DNA from: Fundidesulfovibrio magnetotacticus
Lineage (GTDB): Bacteria; Desulfobacterota; Desulfovibrionia; Desulfovibrionales; Desulfovibrionaceae
Direction: 5' to 3'
Length of the DNA: 64,000 nucleotides
NCBI RefSeq assembly: GCF_013019105.1
Contig: NZ_BLTE01000003.1
Span: 227,330-291,329 of the forward strand
The position numbers and the translations under genes were made by a program. Below are positions 52,595 through 61,662 of the stretch, in pieces (the first letter of the stretch is position 1; every line of letters begins with the position of its first letter). The notes below the pieces were generated by a model. That model saw only the letters and a list, made by a program, of their open reading frames with translations. It had not been told where the DNA came from and did no database searches.

Positions 52595-54100
52595 ATGCCC
52601 GGGAAGACCATACTTTTCGTGGCCCAAGCCCACGCGATCACGTCCCTGTTCCCCATGTTCAAAGGGGCGGGGATCGAGGCCGGCATCGCCGACAGCCTCC
52701 CGGGGGCCATGGCCTGGATGAAGAAGAACCGCCCCGCGGTGATCTTCACGCAGGCCAAGATCGGCGGGGCCTACCAGGCCGAGACGCTGCTCGCGGCGGC
52801 TCGCGAATCCGGCGACTTCCCTCCGGTGATCGTGTTCACGGCGCGCGGTTCGGCCCAGGAGGCCCAGAGCTTCATGGAGCAGGGCGCGCGCGACTACTGG
52901 CTGGAGCCCCTCGACTGGGAGAAGATCGAGGCCGTGCTCCCGCGCGACGCGCAGGACGACCCCGCCCCCTTGGCGGCCCCGGCCGCTCCGCTGGCCGCGA
53001 AGGCGCCGGTCCAGGCAGCGGCGGCCGTGCCTGCGGCTGCCCGGGCCATGGCCGCGCCCCAGGGGGTGCAGGGCGAGCGTTTCTCCATCATCGGCGGGCA
53101 TCCGGCCATCCTGCGCGTGCTGGCCTTGGCGCGGCAGGTGGCGCGCTCCAAGGCCACGGTGCTCATTTCGGGCGAGTCCGGCACGGGCAAGGAGATGTTC
53201 GCCCGCTTCCTGCACGCCCATTCCGACCGCGCCGCCAGGCCCTTCGTGGCCCTCAACTGCGCCGCGCTGCCCGAACACCTGCTGGAGAGCGAACTCTTCG
53301 GCCACGAGAAGGGGGCCTTCACCGGGGCCATCGCCCGCAAGTTGGGCAAGTTCGAGCTGGCCCAGGGCGGCACCATCCTCCTGGACGAGATTTCCGAGAT
53401 GGACCTGGGCCTCCAGGCCAAACTCCTGCGCGTGCTCCAGGAGGGCGAGTTCGACCGCGTGGGCGGGGTGGAGACCGTGGGCGTGGACGTGCGCGTGCTG
53501 GCCACCACCAACCGCAGGCTCGAACAGTATGTGGAGGAGGGCAAGTTCCGCCAGGACCTCTACTACCGCCTGAACGTGATCCCCCTCAAGCTGCCGCCCC
53601 TGCGCGAGCGCGGGGGCGACATCCTGGGCCTGGCCGGCTTCTTCGTGGACAAGTTCCGCAAGGCCTACGGCCTGGGCAGGCTCGACTTCTCCGCCGCCGC
53701 GCGCGACTGGCTCCTGGCCCACGACTGGCCCGGCAACGTGCGCGAACTGCAGAACCTCATGGAGCGCGCCGTGCTTCTGGCCGGAGACGGCCCCATCGAC
53801 ACCGTGCACTTCCTCCTGGAGGGCGACGAGTTCCCCCTGGCCGAGGAGCAGCCCGTGGTGTCCATGGAGCGCGTCACCTCCCTCAGCGCCCCGCCCGAAG
53901 AGCCCCAGGCCCCGGGAGCGGAGGGCCACCTGCCCCCGGGCATCGTGCCCCTGGACGTGCTGGAGCGCCAGATGATCCTCAAAAGCCTGGACCAGACCTC
54001 GGGCAACCGCACCCAGGCCGCTCTGCTCCTGGGCATCTCCGTGCGCACCCTGCGCAACAAGCTCTCGGAATACCGCCAGCAGGGCCTGGAAGTGCCCTGA
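52595..54100 (+). CDS. Sigma-54 activator with degenerate receiver
   Basis: A 501-residue AAA+ transcription activator. Residues 5-115 fold like a receiver domain but lack the phospho-accepting aspartate (PAVIFTQAKIGG where a DD/DxMMP stretch is expected) and the acidic N-terminal pair. An Ala/Pro linker leads to the AAA+ domain: Walker A GESGTGKE (about 192), the sigma-54-contact loop GAFTGA (about 241) and DEISEMDLG (Walker B). The C-terminal helix-turn-helix is TSGNRTQAALLLGISVRTLRNKL. The arrangement is like FlrC/NtrC, but phosphorylation cannot be the usual switch. GGGG precedes the ATG. It is convergent with a GGDEF gene. Confidence 0.92.
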   Translation: MPGKTILFVAQAHAITSLFPMFKGAGIEAGIADSLPGAMAWMKKNRPAVIFTQAKIGGAYQAETLLAAARESGDFPPVIVFTARGSAQEAQSFMEQGARDYWLEPLDWEKIEAVLPRDAQDDPAPLAAPAAPLAAKAPVQAAAAVPAAARAMAAPQGVQGERFSIIGGHPAILRVLALARQVARSKATVLISGESGTGKEMFARFLHAHSDRAARPFVALNCAALPEHLLESELFGHEKGAFTGAIARKLGKFELAQGGTILLDEISEMDLGLQAKLLRVLQEGEFDRVGGVETVGVDVRVLATTNRRLEQYVEEGKFRQDLYYRLNVIPLKLPPLRERGGDILGLAGFFVDKFRKAYGLGRLDFSAAARDWLLAHDWPGNVRELQNLMERAVLLAGDGPIDTVHFLLEGDEFPLAEEQPVVSMERVTSLSAPPEEPQAPGAEGHLPPGIVPLDVLERQMILKSLDQTSGNRTQAALLLGISVRTLRNKLSEYRQQGLEVP

Positions 54101-54237
54101 TCGGCGCGCTTCCCGCGCTCGCGGCGCGTGGCGGCGGGCACGTCAGCTGAGGGCGCGGTCCGGGCGACCGCATCCGGCGGCCGGGCGCAGGGCGTCGGAG
54201 CCTTAGCGTGCTTGCCGGGCGCGCAGGACACCCGACG

Positions 54238-56175
54238 TCAGCCGACCGCCTTCTCCCGCGCCTTGCCGGCCCAGTGCCGGGCCTGCCTCGCGTCCAGAAG
54301 CTCGGACGCGGGGCCGCGGGGCGTGTCTCCGTTCCGGTCCCTGGCCTCGTCCCAGGCCGCGTTCAGCACGGTGAGGCCCATGATCCGGGCCATGGTCATC
54401 AAGGCGCAGGTGGTGGTGTTCGCGTCCAGGACCTCGTGGGCCGCTCGTTGCGGGCTGACGCTCAGGCCCTCGATGAGCCCGGGGTGTTCCTGACGGTAGC
54501 GGAAGAAACGCTCGCCCACCTCGGCGGCGAAAAACCGCACCCCTGCCTGGCGCAGCCTGCCCAGTTCCTGGGCGAAGGGCTCTCCGCCCTTCACCAGGGT
54601 CTCCATGGGGATGAGAAGGCGCAGGCGCGCGCCGTCGAGCCCCGCCTGGTCCAGGGCCTCCCGCACGGTCTGGGCGAAGCCCTGCTCGGGCTGCTGGGGC
54701 AGGAAGAGCGAGAGCGAGAGCGTGAGGCCCCGCGCAGCGTCGCCCTGGACGTCCCATTGGGCCAGCTGGGCCAGCCCGCCCCGCAGGGTGACCAGCCAGA
54801 GGTCCCAGGCCACGGCCTCGTGCCGGGCCAACTCCACCAGTTGCGCGCCGGAGAGGGCCTTGTCCCCGCGGCGTTTCCAGCAGGGCACGGCCTCGAAGCC
54901 GTCGAAGGCCCCGTCGATCCCCAGGCGCGTGGGGGTCCAGGCCACGTCCGTGCGTCCGGCCTCCACGGCGCGGCGCAGGCTGGAGAGCAGGGTGGAGCGC
55001 TCCTGGGCGCGGCCCTGCATGCGGGAGTTGAACACCTTCACGCGGTTGCGACCCGCCTCCTTGGCCGTGTGCAGGGCCGTGTTGGCGTTCTTGAGCACCC
55101 CCTGGGGCGTCTGGTGCTGGAGCGACCCCGCCACCAGCCCGATGCTCGCCGTGACGTGCGCCGCGTGCCCCTCGATCTCGAAGGGGTCCGCCATGGCCGA
55201 GAGGATGCGCCGCATCACCTGCAGGGCTTCGGCCGGGCTCTCGACCTCCTCCAGGAAAAGCACGAATTCGTCCCCGCCGAAGCGGGCCAGGGTGTCGGAC
55301 TGGCGGATCAGGGCGGCCATGCGCCGCCCGGCCTGGGTCAGGAGCTGGTCGCCCGCGGCGTGTCCCAGGGTGTCGTTGACGAGCTTGAAGCGGTCCAGGT
55401 CCAGGTAGGCCACGGCGTGGCAGGCGTCGCGGCGCTGGGCGCGGCGCACGGCCTGCTGCAGGCGCTCCATGATGAGCACGCGGTTGGCCAGACCCGTGAG
55501 GGGGTCGTGCAGGGCCTGGCGGGTGAGCATCTCCTCGGCCTTGCAGCGCCTGCCCACCTCCTGGCGCAGCACGCGCTGGGCCTTTTCCAGGGCCGCCACT
55601 TTGGCTTTGAGCCCGGCGTTGGCCTCGCGCAGCAGGCCGTAGAGTTCGATGCCCTCCAGGAGCGAGGCCGCCCCGCGCAGCACCAGGCTGACCATGGCCA
55701 GGGCGTCGTCCTCCATGGCGCGCTGTTCCTGGGCCGGGACGCCAAGGAACATGCCCCGGATGCGCGAGGCCGTGGTCATGGAGTGCAGCAGCACCAGCTG
55801 GCCCGACAGCTCCGAGGTGGTGAACACCGGCCGCCTGCGCTGGAGCGCCCAGCCCGCCGAGCCGGAATCCACCAGCAGGGCCAGCTCGCGCTCCATGGAG
55901 GGGGCCTGGGATTGCGGCTGGCAGCGGGCCAGGTAGAAGTCTCCGTGGGGTTCGCGCACCATGAAGAAGGCCACGGCCCGGAAAGGCATGAGCCAGCGCA
56001 GCCGGGCGGCCGTCTCGTCGAGCACCTGGATCACCGTGCCGAGCGATCGCGATCCCTCGGGGATGCCCAGGGAGATCAGGCGTTCCAGACGCTCCAGGGT
56101 GCGCCGTCTCGCCTCTTCCAGGGAGGCCGTGCGCTCCTTGTCGGAGACGCTAGCTGGCTTGCGCGGCGGCGTCAT
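54238..56175 (-). CDS. GAF-GGDEF protein with degenerate EAL-like domain
   Basis: A 645-residue signalling protein. A GAF-like N-terminal part (about 45-190) and a coiled stretch lead to an active-looking GGDEF domain (FGGDEF at about 298, preceded by LDLDRFKLVNDTLGHAAGD). The C-terminal 230 residues have the length and secondary pattern of an EAL domain, but the catalytic motifs are gone: no EAL, LLIPMETL replaces LEITES, and FAAEVGERF replaces the DDFGTGYS loop. It may bind c-di-GMP or be a non-catalytic partner. Its start overlaps the upstream HDOD gene by 26 bp. Ribosome site is poor, consistent with coupling. Confidence 0.9.
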   Translation of the reverse strand: MTPPRKPASVSDKERTASLEEARRRTLERLERLISLGIPEGSRSLGTVIQVLDETAARLRWLMPFRAVAFFMVREPHGDFYLARCQPQSQAPSMERELALLVDSGSAGWALQRRRPVFTTSELSGQLVLLHSMTTASRIRGMFLGVPAQEQRAMEDDALAMVSLVLRGAASLLEGIELYGLLREANAGLKAKVAALEKAQRVLRQEVGRRCKAEEMLTRQALHDPLTGLANRVLIMERLQQAVRRAQRRDACHAVAYLDLDRFKLVNDTLGHAAGDQLLTQAGRRMAALIRQSDTLARFGGDEFVLFLEEVESPAEALQVMRRILSAMADPFEIEGHAAHVTASIGLVAGSLQHQTPQGVLKNANTALHTAKEAGRNRVKVFNSRMQGRAQERSTLLSSLRRAVEAGRTDVAWTPTRLGIDGAFDGFEAVPCWKRRGDKALSGAQLVELARHEAVAWDLWLVTLRGGLAQLAQWDVQGDAARGLTLSLSLFLPQQPEQGFAQTVREALDQAGLDGARLRLLIPMETLVKGGEPFAQELGRLRQAGVRFFAAEVGERFFRYRQEHPGLIEGLSVSPQRAAHEVLDANTTTCALMTMARIMGLTVLNAAWDEARDRNGDTPRGPASELLDARQARHWAGKAREKAVG

Positions 56176-57397
56176 GATCTGCCAGGAGGATGCGTTCGAT
56201 GTCGTCGAGCTGGCGGCCTGCCTGCGCGGCGGCGGCGCCCAGGGCGCTCCGGGGGATGTTGATGAGTTCCCACGCGGGCAGCGAGAGCGGCGGGGCCAGG
56301 GGCGATCCGCTCTGTCCGATGCCCAGGGCGTGGGCCATCACGTCGGCCAGGTGGACCAGGGCGGCGTCCTGCTGCGGGGGCTTGCAGTCCGCGCAGTGGT
56401 GTTCGCCCACGGCGCGCTCCAGACTGGGGGGGAACTTCCATGCCGCGAGCAGTCGCGCGCCCAGCTGGGCGTGGTCGAAGCTCCAGAGTTCTTTCTCCAC
56501 GCCGCACAGGGCGGTGTTGCGTTCGCGCGCGTGCCAGAAGGCGTTGAGCGAGTGCGCGGGGTGGTTCTTGAGCATCACCAGGCGTCCGATGTCGTGCAGG
56601 AGCCCGGCCACGAAGCAGCGTTCCTCGTTGGGATGCCCGGCGTTCACGGCCAGGAGCCGGGCCAGCACGGCGCAGGCCAGGCTGTGGGTCCAGAAGGAGC
56701 GCATGTCCAGGAGGTCGCGGGGGATGGCGTCGAAGACGTTGATGAGCGACACCCCCAATGCCAGGCTGGTGAGGCGGTTGGCCCCCACCACGGTGACGGC
56801 GCGGCTGATGGTGTCCACGGGCTCGGGGAAACCGTAGAGGGCCGAATTGACCAGTTTGAGAAGTTTGGCCGAGAGCGAGGTGTCTTTGCCGATCACGTCG
56901 GCCACGTAGGCATAGGAGACGTTGGGGTCCTTGATGGCTTCCAGCACCTGGGCCACCACGGCGGGCAGGGAGGCCAGCTTCACCGCGCCGCCGGAGAGGC
57001 GGGCCAGGTCGGGGCGCTTGCGGGGTTCGGGCGGCGGCGGATCGTGGCGCGGGGGAGGCGGCGGCGAGTCGCCGGAGGCCACCAGGTGGATGAAGGCCAC
57101 GCGCCTGAGTTCGCGCACGGCGGGGTGGTCCTGCCGGGAGAGGCTCAGGCGCTCCCCGGCCAGTTCCCAGGCTCGCCGGGCCAGGGCCGGGTCCAGGGAG
57201 CGGATGCGTTCGCGGTCCAGCGCCTGCTGGTCGTGGCCGTCCACGAGCGTTTCGGTGACGCCCCAGAACTTGAGCGTCTGGATGGAGAGGTCGTCGAGAA
57301 TGAGGCCCCTGGAGAACAGGAGTCTGCCCTGACGGCTGCGCACGTCGGCGGACAAAATCATGCCGGGACGCAGGTCTTCTATGTAGACCGTGCCCAT
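56150..57397 (-). CDS. HDOD domain protein
   Basis: A 415-residue cytoplasmic protein. The N-terminal region VYIEDLRPGMILSADVRSRQGRLLFSRGLIL is the short beta domain seen before HD-GYP and HDOD proteins. After a Pro-rich linker (about 125-145) comes the HDOD domain (about 150-350), ALARLSGGAVKLASLPAVV, IGKDTSLSAKLLKLVNSALYG, with the late VAGLLHDIGRLVMLKN. HDOD proteins in bacteria take part in signalling and motility. Gene is coupled to the GGDEF gene. GGGAGG precedes the ATG. Confidence 0.92.
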   Translation of the reverse strand: MGTVYIEDLRPGMILSADVRSRQGRLLFSRGLILDDLSIQTLKFWGVTETLVDGHDQQALDRERIRSLDPALARRAWELAGERLSLSRQDHPAVRELRRVAFIHLVASGDSPPPPPRHDPPPPEPRKRPDLARLSGGAVKLASLPAVVAQVLEAIKDPNVSYAYVADVIGKDTSLSAKLLKLVNSALYGFPEPVDTISRAVTVVGANRLTSLALGVSLINVFDAIPRDLLDMRSFWTHSLACAVLARLLAVNAGHPNEERCFVAGLLHDIGRLVMLKNHPAHSLNAFWHARERNTALCGVEKELWSFDHAQLGARLLAAWKFPPSLERAVGEHHCADCKPPQQDAALVHLADVMAHALGIGQSGSPLAPPLSLPAWELINIPRSALGAAAAQAGRQLDDIERILLADHDAAAQAS

Positions 57398-57503
57398 AGC
57401 CCTCCCGGGACCGGCAGGGGGGAGGCCGGACCCGACCATCCACACCTAACCGAGGCGCGCCCCTCTGGCAAGCGCGGGTTTGCAGGCCGGGCCGATTGGG
57501 GAT

Positions 57504-58712
57504 ATGGCATCGCCCATGGTCAGCGCGCCCACCTTCAATATCCTGATGTATTCCCACGACACCTACGGCCTGGGCCACATCCGGCGGACCATGGCCATCG
57601 CCCAGCACCTGCGCGGGCGCGGGGTGAACGTGCTCATTCTCACCGGATCGCCCCTGGTGGGGCGCTTCGACTTCCCCGACGGCGTGGACTTCGTGCGCAT
57701 CCCGGGGATGATCAAGCGCACCAACGAGGAATACCAGCCCCTTTCCATCCGCCTGAGTTCGCGCCATGCGCTGAACATCCGGCGCAACATCGTGGTGGCC
57801 ACGGCCAAGGCCTTCCAGCCCCACCTGTTCATCGTGGACAAGGCCCCCCTGGGGCTCAAGCGCGAGGTGCTGCCCACCCTCAAGTGGCTCAAGCGCCGCA
57901 TGCCCCAGTGCCGCACCATCCTGGGCCTGCGCGACATCATGGACGACGCCGAGTCCACGCGGGCCGAGTGGCGCGAAAAGGGCATCTACGACGTGCTCGA
58001 CCGCTACTATTCCGAGATCTGGGTCTACGGGAACCGCGAATACTACGACCCCGTGGAGGAGTACGCCATCCCCGAGGCCGTGAGCTCCAAGATGGTCTTC
58101 ACCGGCTACATCCCCCGCGCCCTGCCCAAACGCGGCAAGATGGCCCTCATGCGCGAGGAGGAGAGCATCAACCGCAAGGAGCGCCTGGTGCTGGTCACCA
58201 CCGGCGGCGGCGGCGACGGCTATCCCCTCATGGACGCCTATCTCTCCATGCTCGAATCCATGGGCGATCCGCCCTTCCGCTCCATCCTGGTCTCGGGGCC
58301 GTTCATGCCCAAGCCCATGCGCGAGGAGGTCCACGCCCGCGCCCAGCGCGTGAAGGCCCGCTTCCACCACTTCCACCGGCGCATGGAGGCCCTCATGGGC
58401 CTGGCCGACGTGGTGGTCTCCATGGGCGGCTACAACACCACCTGCGAGGTGCTCTCCCTGGGCAAGCCCTCCCTGGTGGTTCCGCGCGAGGAGCCCAGAC
58501 TCGAACAGCGCATCCGCGCCGAGATGTTCCAGCGCCACGGCTTCGTGGAGTTCCTGCCCTGGTCCGGGCTTACGCCCGCCTCCCTGGGCACCAAGGTGCT
58601 GGCCCTCATCGACAACCCCAAGGGCTGCTGCCCCTGCGTGAACGCCTTCCGCTTCTCCGGGCTGGACGTGATCTCCCAGCGCATGGCCGAATTCCGGGGG
58701 GAGGGCCAGTGA
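57504..58712 (+). CDS. GT28/MurG-like glycosyltransferase, copy A
   Basis: A 402-residue GT-B protein. The N-terminal HDTYGLGHIRRTMAIAQHLRGRGVNVLILTGSPLVGRF gives the G-L-G-H loop of the GT28 acceptor domain (as in MurG), and the C-terminal MGGYNTTCEVLSLGKPSLVVPREEPRLEQRIRAE is the donor-binding half. This is the typical architecture of lipid- or polyprenol-linked transferases. A similar gene lies at 61663 in the same operon. GGGGA is almost too close to the 57504 ATG; an ATG 12 bp later is possible. It starts the six-gene glycan operon. Confidence 0.86.
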   Translation: MASPMVSAPTFNILMYSHDTYGLGHIRRTMAIAQHLRGRGVNVLILTGSPLVGRFDFPDGVDFVRIPGMIKRTNEEYQPLSIRLSSRHALNIRRNIVVATAKAFQPHLFIVDKAPLGLKREVLPTLKWLKRRMPQCRTILGLRDIMDDAESTRAEWREKGIYDVLDRYYSEIWVYGNREYYDPVEEYAIPEAVSSKMVFTGYIPRALPKRGKMALMREEESINRKERLVLVTTGGGGDGYPLMDAYLSMLESMGDPPFRSILVSGPFMPKPMREEVHARAQRVKARFHHFHRRMEALMGLADVVVSMGGYNTTCEVLSLGKPSLVVPREEPRLEQRIRAEMFQRHGFVEFLPWSGLTPASLGTKVLALIDNPKGCCPCVNAFRFSGLDVISQRMAEFRGEGQ

Positions 58713-59938
58713 ACGGCGTGCTGGGCATGATCCTCAAGGGCTATCCGCGCATCTCCGAAACCTTCATCTCCAACGAGATCGCCCTGCTGGAAAGCATGGG
58801 CCTCCCCATCCGCATCCTCTCCATGCGCCACCCGCGCGAGAACTTCACCCACGAGTCGGTCAAGCGCATCAAAGCCCCCGTGGACTACCTCCCCGAAACC
58901 ATCCAGGGCAACGTCTGGCGGCTGCTCTCGGCCAACCTGGCCTGCCTGGCCGCCTCGCCCCGGCGCTATTTGAGGGGCCTGGCCGAGATGCTGCGCCGCC
59001 TGGCCCGCACGCGCCGCGCCGCCACCGCCAAGCACCTGCTCCAGGCCGGATACCTGGCCGCGCGCGTGCTGCCCGGTTCCGGCGTCACGCACCTGCACGC
59101 CCACTTCGCCCACTCGCCCACGTCGGTGGCGGCCTTCGCCTCCATCCTCACGGGACTGCCCTTCAGCTTCACCGCCCACGCCAAGGACATCTACACCCAG
59201 GACCCCGCGCGCCTGGCCGAAAAGCTCGCGGCGGCGCGCTTCGTGGTCACCTGCACGGGCTACAACAAGAAGCACCTCGACGCCCTCAACCCCGCCGACA
59301 CCCCCGTGCACCGCGTCTACCACGGCATCGACCTGGACCTCTTCCACCCCGGCGAGCCCCGCCTGGAGGCCCGCCAGCCCTACGAGATCCTCACCGTGGC
59401 CCGGCTCACCCCCAAGAAGGGCCTGCTCACCGTGTTCGCCGCCCTGGCGCGCCTGGCCGACGCGGGCCTGGATTTCCGCCACGTGCTCATCGGCACGGGA
59501 GAGGAGAAGGACAGGCTCAAGGCCCTGGCCAGGGAGCTGGGCATCGACGCGCGCATCCAGTGGCTGGGCGTGCAGCCCCACGAGGTGGTCCTCACGCGGC
59601 TGGCCCGGGCCGACCTCTTCCTGCTGGGCTGCGAGGTGAGCGAAAACGGCGACCGCGACGGCATCCCCAACGTGCTGGCGGAGGCCATGGCCATGGGCGT
59701 GCCCGTGGCCTCCACGGCCGTCTCGGCCATCCCGGAGCTGATCGTCTCGGGCGAAAGCGGCCTGCTCGTCCCCCCGCGCGACCCCGACGCCCTGGCCCAG
59801 GCCGCCCGCACCCTGCTCACGGACCAGGAGCTGCGCCGCCGGGTAATCCCCGCCGCCAGGGAGCGCGTGCGCGCCGTGTTCGACAACAAGGCCCTCGTGG
59901 CGGAACTGGCCCGGCTCTTCGAGCGCCACGTCGGCTGA
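58709..59938 (+). CDS. Glycosyltransferase GT4-like, copy 1
   Basis: A 409-residue GT-B protein starting at a GTG that overlaps the previous stop (GTGA). Its N-terminal half has LKGYPRISETFISNEIALLESMGL and THLHAHFAHSPTSVAAF, a form seen in colanic acid-type transferases (WcaL/AmsK). The C-terminal half has TVARLTPKKGLLTVFAAL, VLIGTGEEKDRLKALAREL and the catalytic EX7E-type stretch EVSENGDRDGIPNVLAEAMAMGVPVASTAVSAIPELI. It transfers a hexose to a growing lipid-linked or surface oligosaccharide. Confidence 0.91.
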   Translation: MNGVLGMILKGYPRISETFISNEIALLESMGLPIRILSMRHPRENFTHESVKRIKAPVDYLPETIQGNVWRLLSANLACLAASPRRYLRGLAEMLRRLARTRRAATAKHLLQAGYLAARVLPGSGVTHLHAHFAHSPTSVAAFASILTGLPFSFTAHAKDIYTQDPARLAEKLAAARFVVTCTGYNKKHLDALNPADTPVHRVYHGIDLDLFHPGEPRLEARQPYEILTVARLTPKKGLLTVFAALARLADAGLDFRHVLIGTGEEKDRLKALARELGIDARIQWLGVQPHEVVLTRLARADLFLLGCEVSENGDRDGIPNVLAEAMAMGVPVASTAVSAIPELIVSGESGLLVPPRDPDALAQAARTLLTDQELRRRVIPAARERVRAVFDNKALVAELARLFERHVG

Positions 59939-59949
59939 CGCCGCCAGCC

Positions 59950-61050
59950 ATGCGCGTCGCCTTCTACGCACCCCTCAAGCCCCTGGACCACCCGAGGCCC
60001 AGCGGCGACCAGACCACCGCCCTGGAGCTGACCGCCCACCTGGCCTCGCGCGGGCACGAGGTCCGCGTGGCCAGCCGCTTCCGGGCCAGGAACCTGGGCG
60101 TGCGGCCCTGGGCCTGGCCACGGGCCGCCCTGGAGGCCTGGCGCGCCTCGCGGGGCGCGGCGGACGTGTGGCTCACCCATCACACCTACTGGAAATCCCC
60201 CGACGTGATCGGCCCCTTCGCCGCGCGGCGCATGGGCGTGCCCTACGCCGTGTTCCAGGGCATCTATTCCACGAAGCGCCGCCGCGACCCCCTGGCGCGT
60301 CTGGGCTTCGAGCTCAACCGCCGGGCGCTGCTCGCGGCCTCGGTGGTCTTCACCAACCGCCTTCTGGACCTCGAGAACCTGCGTCGGCTGCTCCCCGAGG
60401 AGCGCCTGTGCCGCGTGGCCCCCTGCATCGACGCCCCGGCCTTCGCCCACGACCCCGAGGCCCGCGCCCGCCTGCGCGCCGCCTGGAACGTGGGCGGGCG
60501 TCCCGTGATCCTGGCCGCCGCCATGTTCCGCGACGACGTGAAGACGCAGGGCCTGGAATACCTCCTCACGCGCCTCGCCCGCCTGGAGCGCAGGGACTTC
60601 GAACTGGTCCTGGCCGGGGACGGCGAGACCCGGGAGCGCCTGGAGGCCCTCGCCCGCCGGGCCCTGCCCGGACGCGTGCGCTTCCTGGGGCGCGTGGAGC
60701 GCGCGAAGCTGCGCCAGGTCTATTCCGCCGCCGATCTTTTCGTCTTTCCCGGAATCCGCGAGAGCCTGGGCATGGTCTACCTGGAAGCCCAGGCGGCCGG
60801 GCTCCCCGTGGCGGCCTTCCTCAACGGCGGCATCCCGGAAGTGACCGCCCCCGGCGAGACGGCCCTGCTCACCCCGCCCTTCGACGACCGCGCCTTCCTG
60901 GAAGCCGTCTCCCGCCTCCTGGACGACGCGGACCTGCGCCGGACCATGGGCCGCGCCGGGTCCGCGCGCGTGGCCGCGCTCCACGACAGGCCCCGCGCCT
61001 TCGCCGTGGTGGAACGTCGCCTGAACGACCTCTGCCGGAGGAATCCATGA
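59950..61050 (+). CDS. Glycosyltransferase GT4-like, copy 2
   Basis: A 366-residue GT-B protein with MRVAFYAPLKPLDHPRPSGDQTTALELTAHL (N-terminal domain), HHTYWKSPDVIGPFAARRMGVPYAV, and a C-terminal donor half FELVLAGDGETRERLEALA, VRFLGRVERAKLRQVYSAADLFVFPGIRESLGMVYLEAQAAGLPVAAF with an ESxxxxYLEAxAxG motif. It is 11 bp after the previous gene and its stop overlaps the phosphatase start (ATGA). Confidence 0.92.
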   Translation: MRVAFYAPLKPLDHPRPSGDQTTALELTAHLASRGHEVRVASRFRARNLGVRPWAWPRAALEAWRASRGAADVWLTHHTYWKSPDVIGPFAARRMGVPYAVFQGIYSTKRRRDPLARLGFELNRRALLAASVVFTNRLLDLENLRRLLPEERLCRVAPCIDAPAFAHDPEARARLRAAWNVGGRPVILAAAMFRDDVKTQGLEYLLTRLARLERRDFELVLAGDGETRERLEALARRALPGRVRFLGRVERAKLRQVYSAADLFVFPGIRESLGMVYLEAQAAGLPVAAFLNGGIPEVTAPGETALLTPPFDDRAFLEAVSRLLDDADLRRTMGRAGSARVAALHDRPRAFAVVERRLNDLCRRNP

Positions 61051-61637
61051 CCCGCATCGGGATCATCCGCCACGCCCGTACCCAGTGGAACAACGAGGGG
61101 CGCATCCAGGGCCGGTCCGATTCGCCCGTCACCCCCCAGGGCCTGGCCTCGGCGCGCTTCTGGGCCGCCACTCTCGAACCGTTCGGCTTCTCGGCGCTTT
61201 ACTCCAGCCCCCTGGGCCGGGCCATGGCCACCTCCCGCGCCCTGGGCCGGGAACTCGGCCTGGAGCCCAGGCCGCTGCCCGGCGTCGAAGAGCAGGACTT
61301 CGGCGAATGGACCGGCAGAAAGGTGGCCGACCTGCGCGAGGAAGGTCTTCTTTCCCTCCAGGAAGCCCTGGGCTGGGCCTTCACGCCCCCCGGCGGCGAG
61401 AGCCGCGCGCAACTGCTGGCCCGCTCCTGGGATGCCCTGCTGCGCCTGGCCCGTTCCAACCAGGACCAGCCCGTGCTGGTGGTGGCCCACGAAGGCGTGG
61501 TGCGCGCCCTGGTCTACGCCCTGCTCGGGCGCGACTACCTCCCCTGGGAGCCCAGGATACTGGCCCCCCGCGCCCTGCACGTCCTGGAAGCCCGCGAGGG
61601 CTGCCTGCGCCTGGCCGAGTGGAACGTGCCCCTCTAA
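61047..61637 (+). CDS. Histidine phosphatase family protein
   Basis: A 196-residue enzyme of the phosphoglycerate-mutase-like histidine phosphatase family. The motif IIRHARTQWNNEGRIQGRSDSPVTPQG holds the catalytic RH and the second arginine; the usual RHGxT here reads RHART. SSPLGRAMATSRALG, EEQDFGEWTGRK and VVAHEGVVRAL (second histidine) follow. It probably removes phosphate from a sugar or a lipid intermediate in the same pathway. CGGAGGA lies before the ATG. Confidence 0.9.
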   Translation: MTRIGIIRHARTQWNNEGRIQGRSDSPVTPQGLASARFWAATLEPFGFSALYSSPLGRAMATSRALGRELGLEPRPLPGVEEQDFGEWTGRKVADLREEGLLSLQEALGWAFTPPGGESRAQLLARSWDALLRLARSNQDQPVLVVAHEGVVRALVYALLGRDYLPWEPRILAPRALHVLEAREGCLRLAEWNVPL

Positions 61638-61662
61638 CCCAGCGTCCCCGAGGAGATCATCC

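Noticed and set aside
55961..58708. A very long plus-strand frame running into the GT4 gene
   Set aside because: Only the last 409 residues (from the GTG at 58709) look like protein; the earlier part is antisense to the HDOD and GGDEF genes and out of frame with the first GT28 gene.
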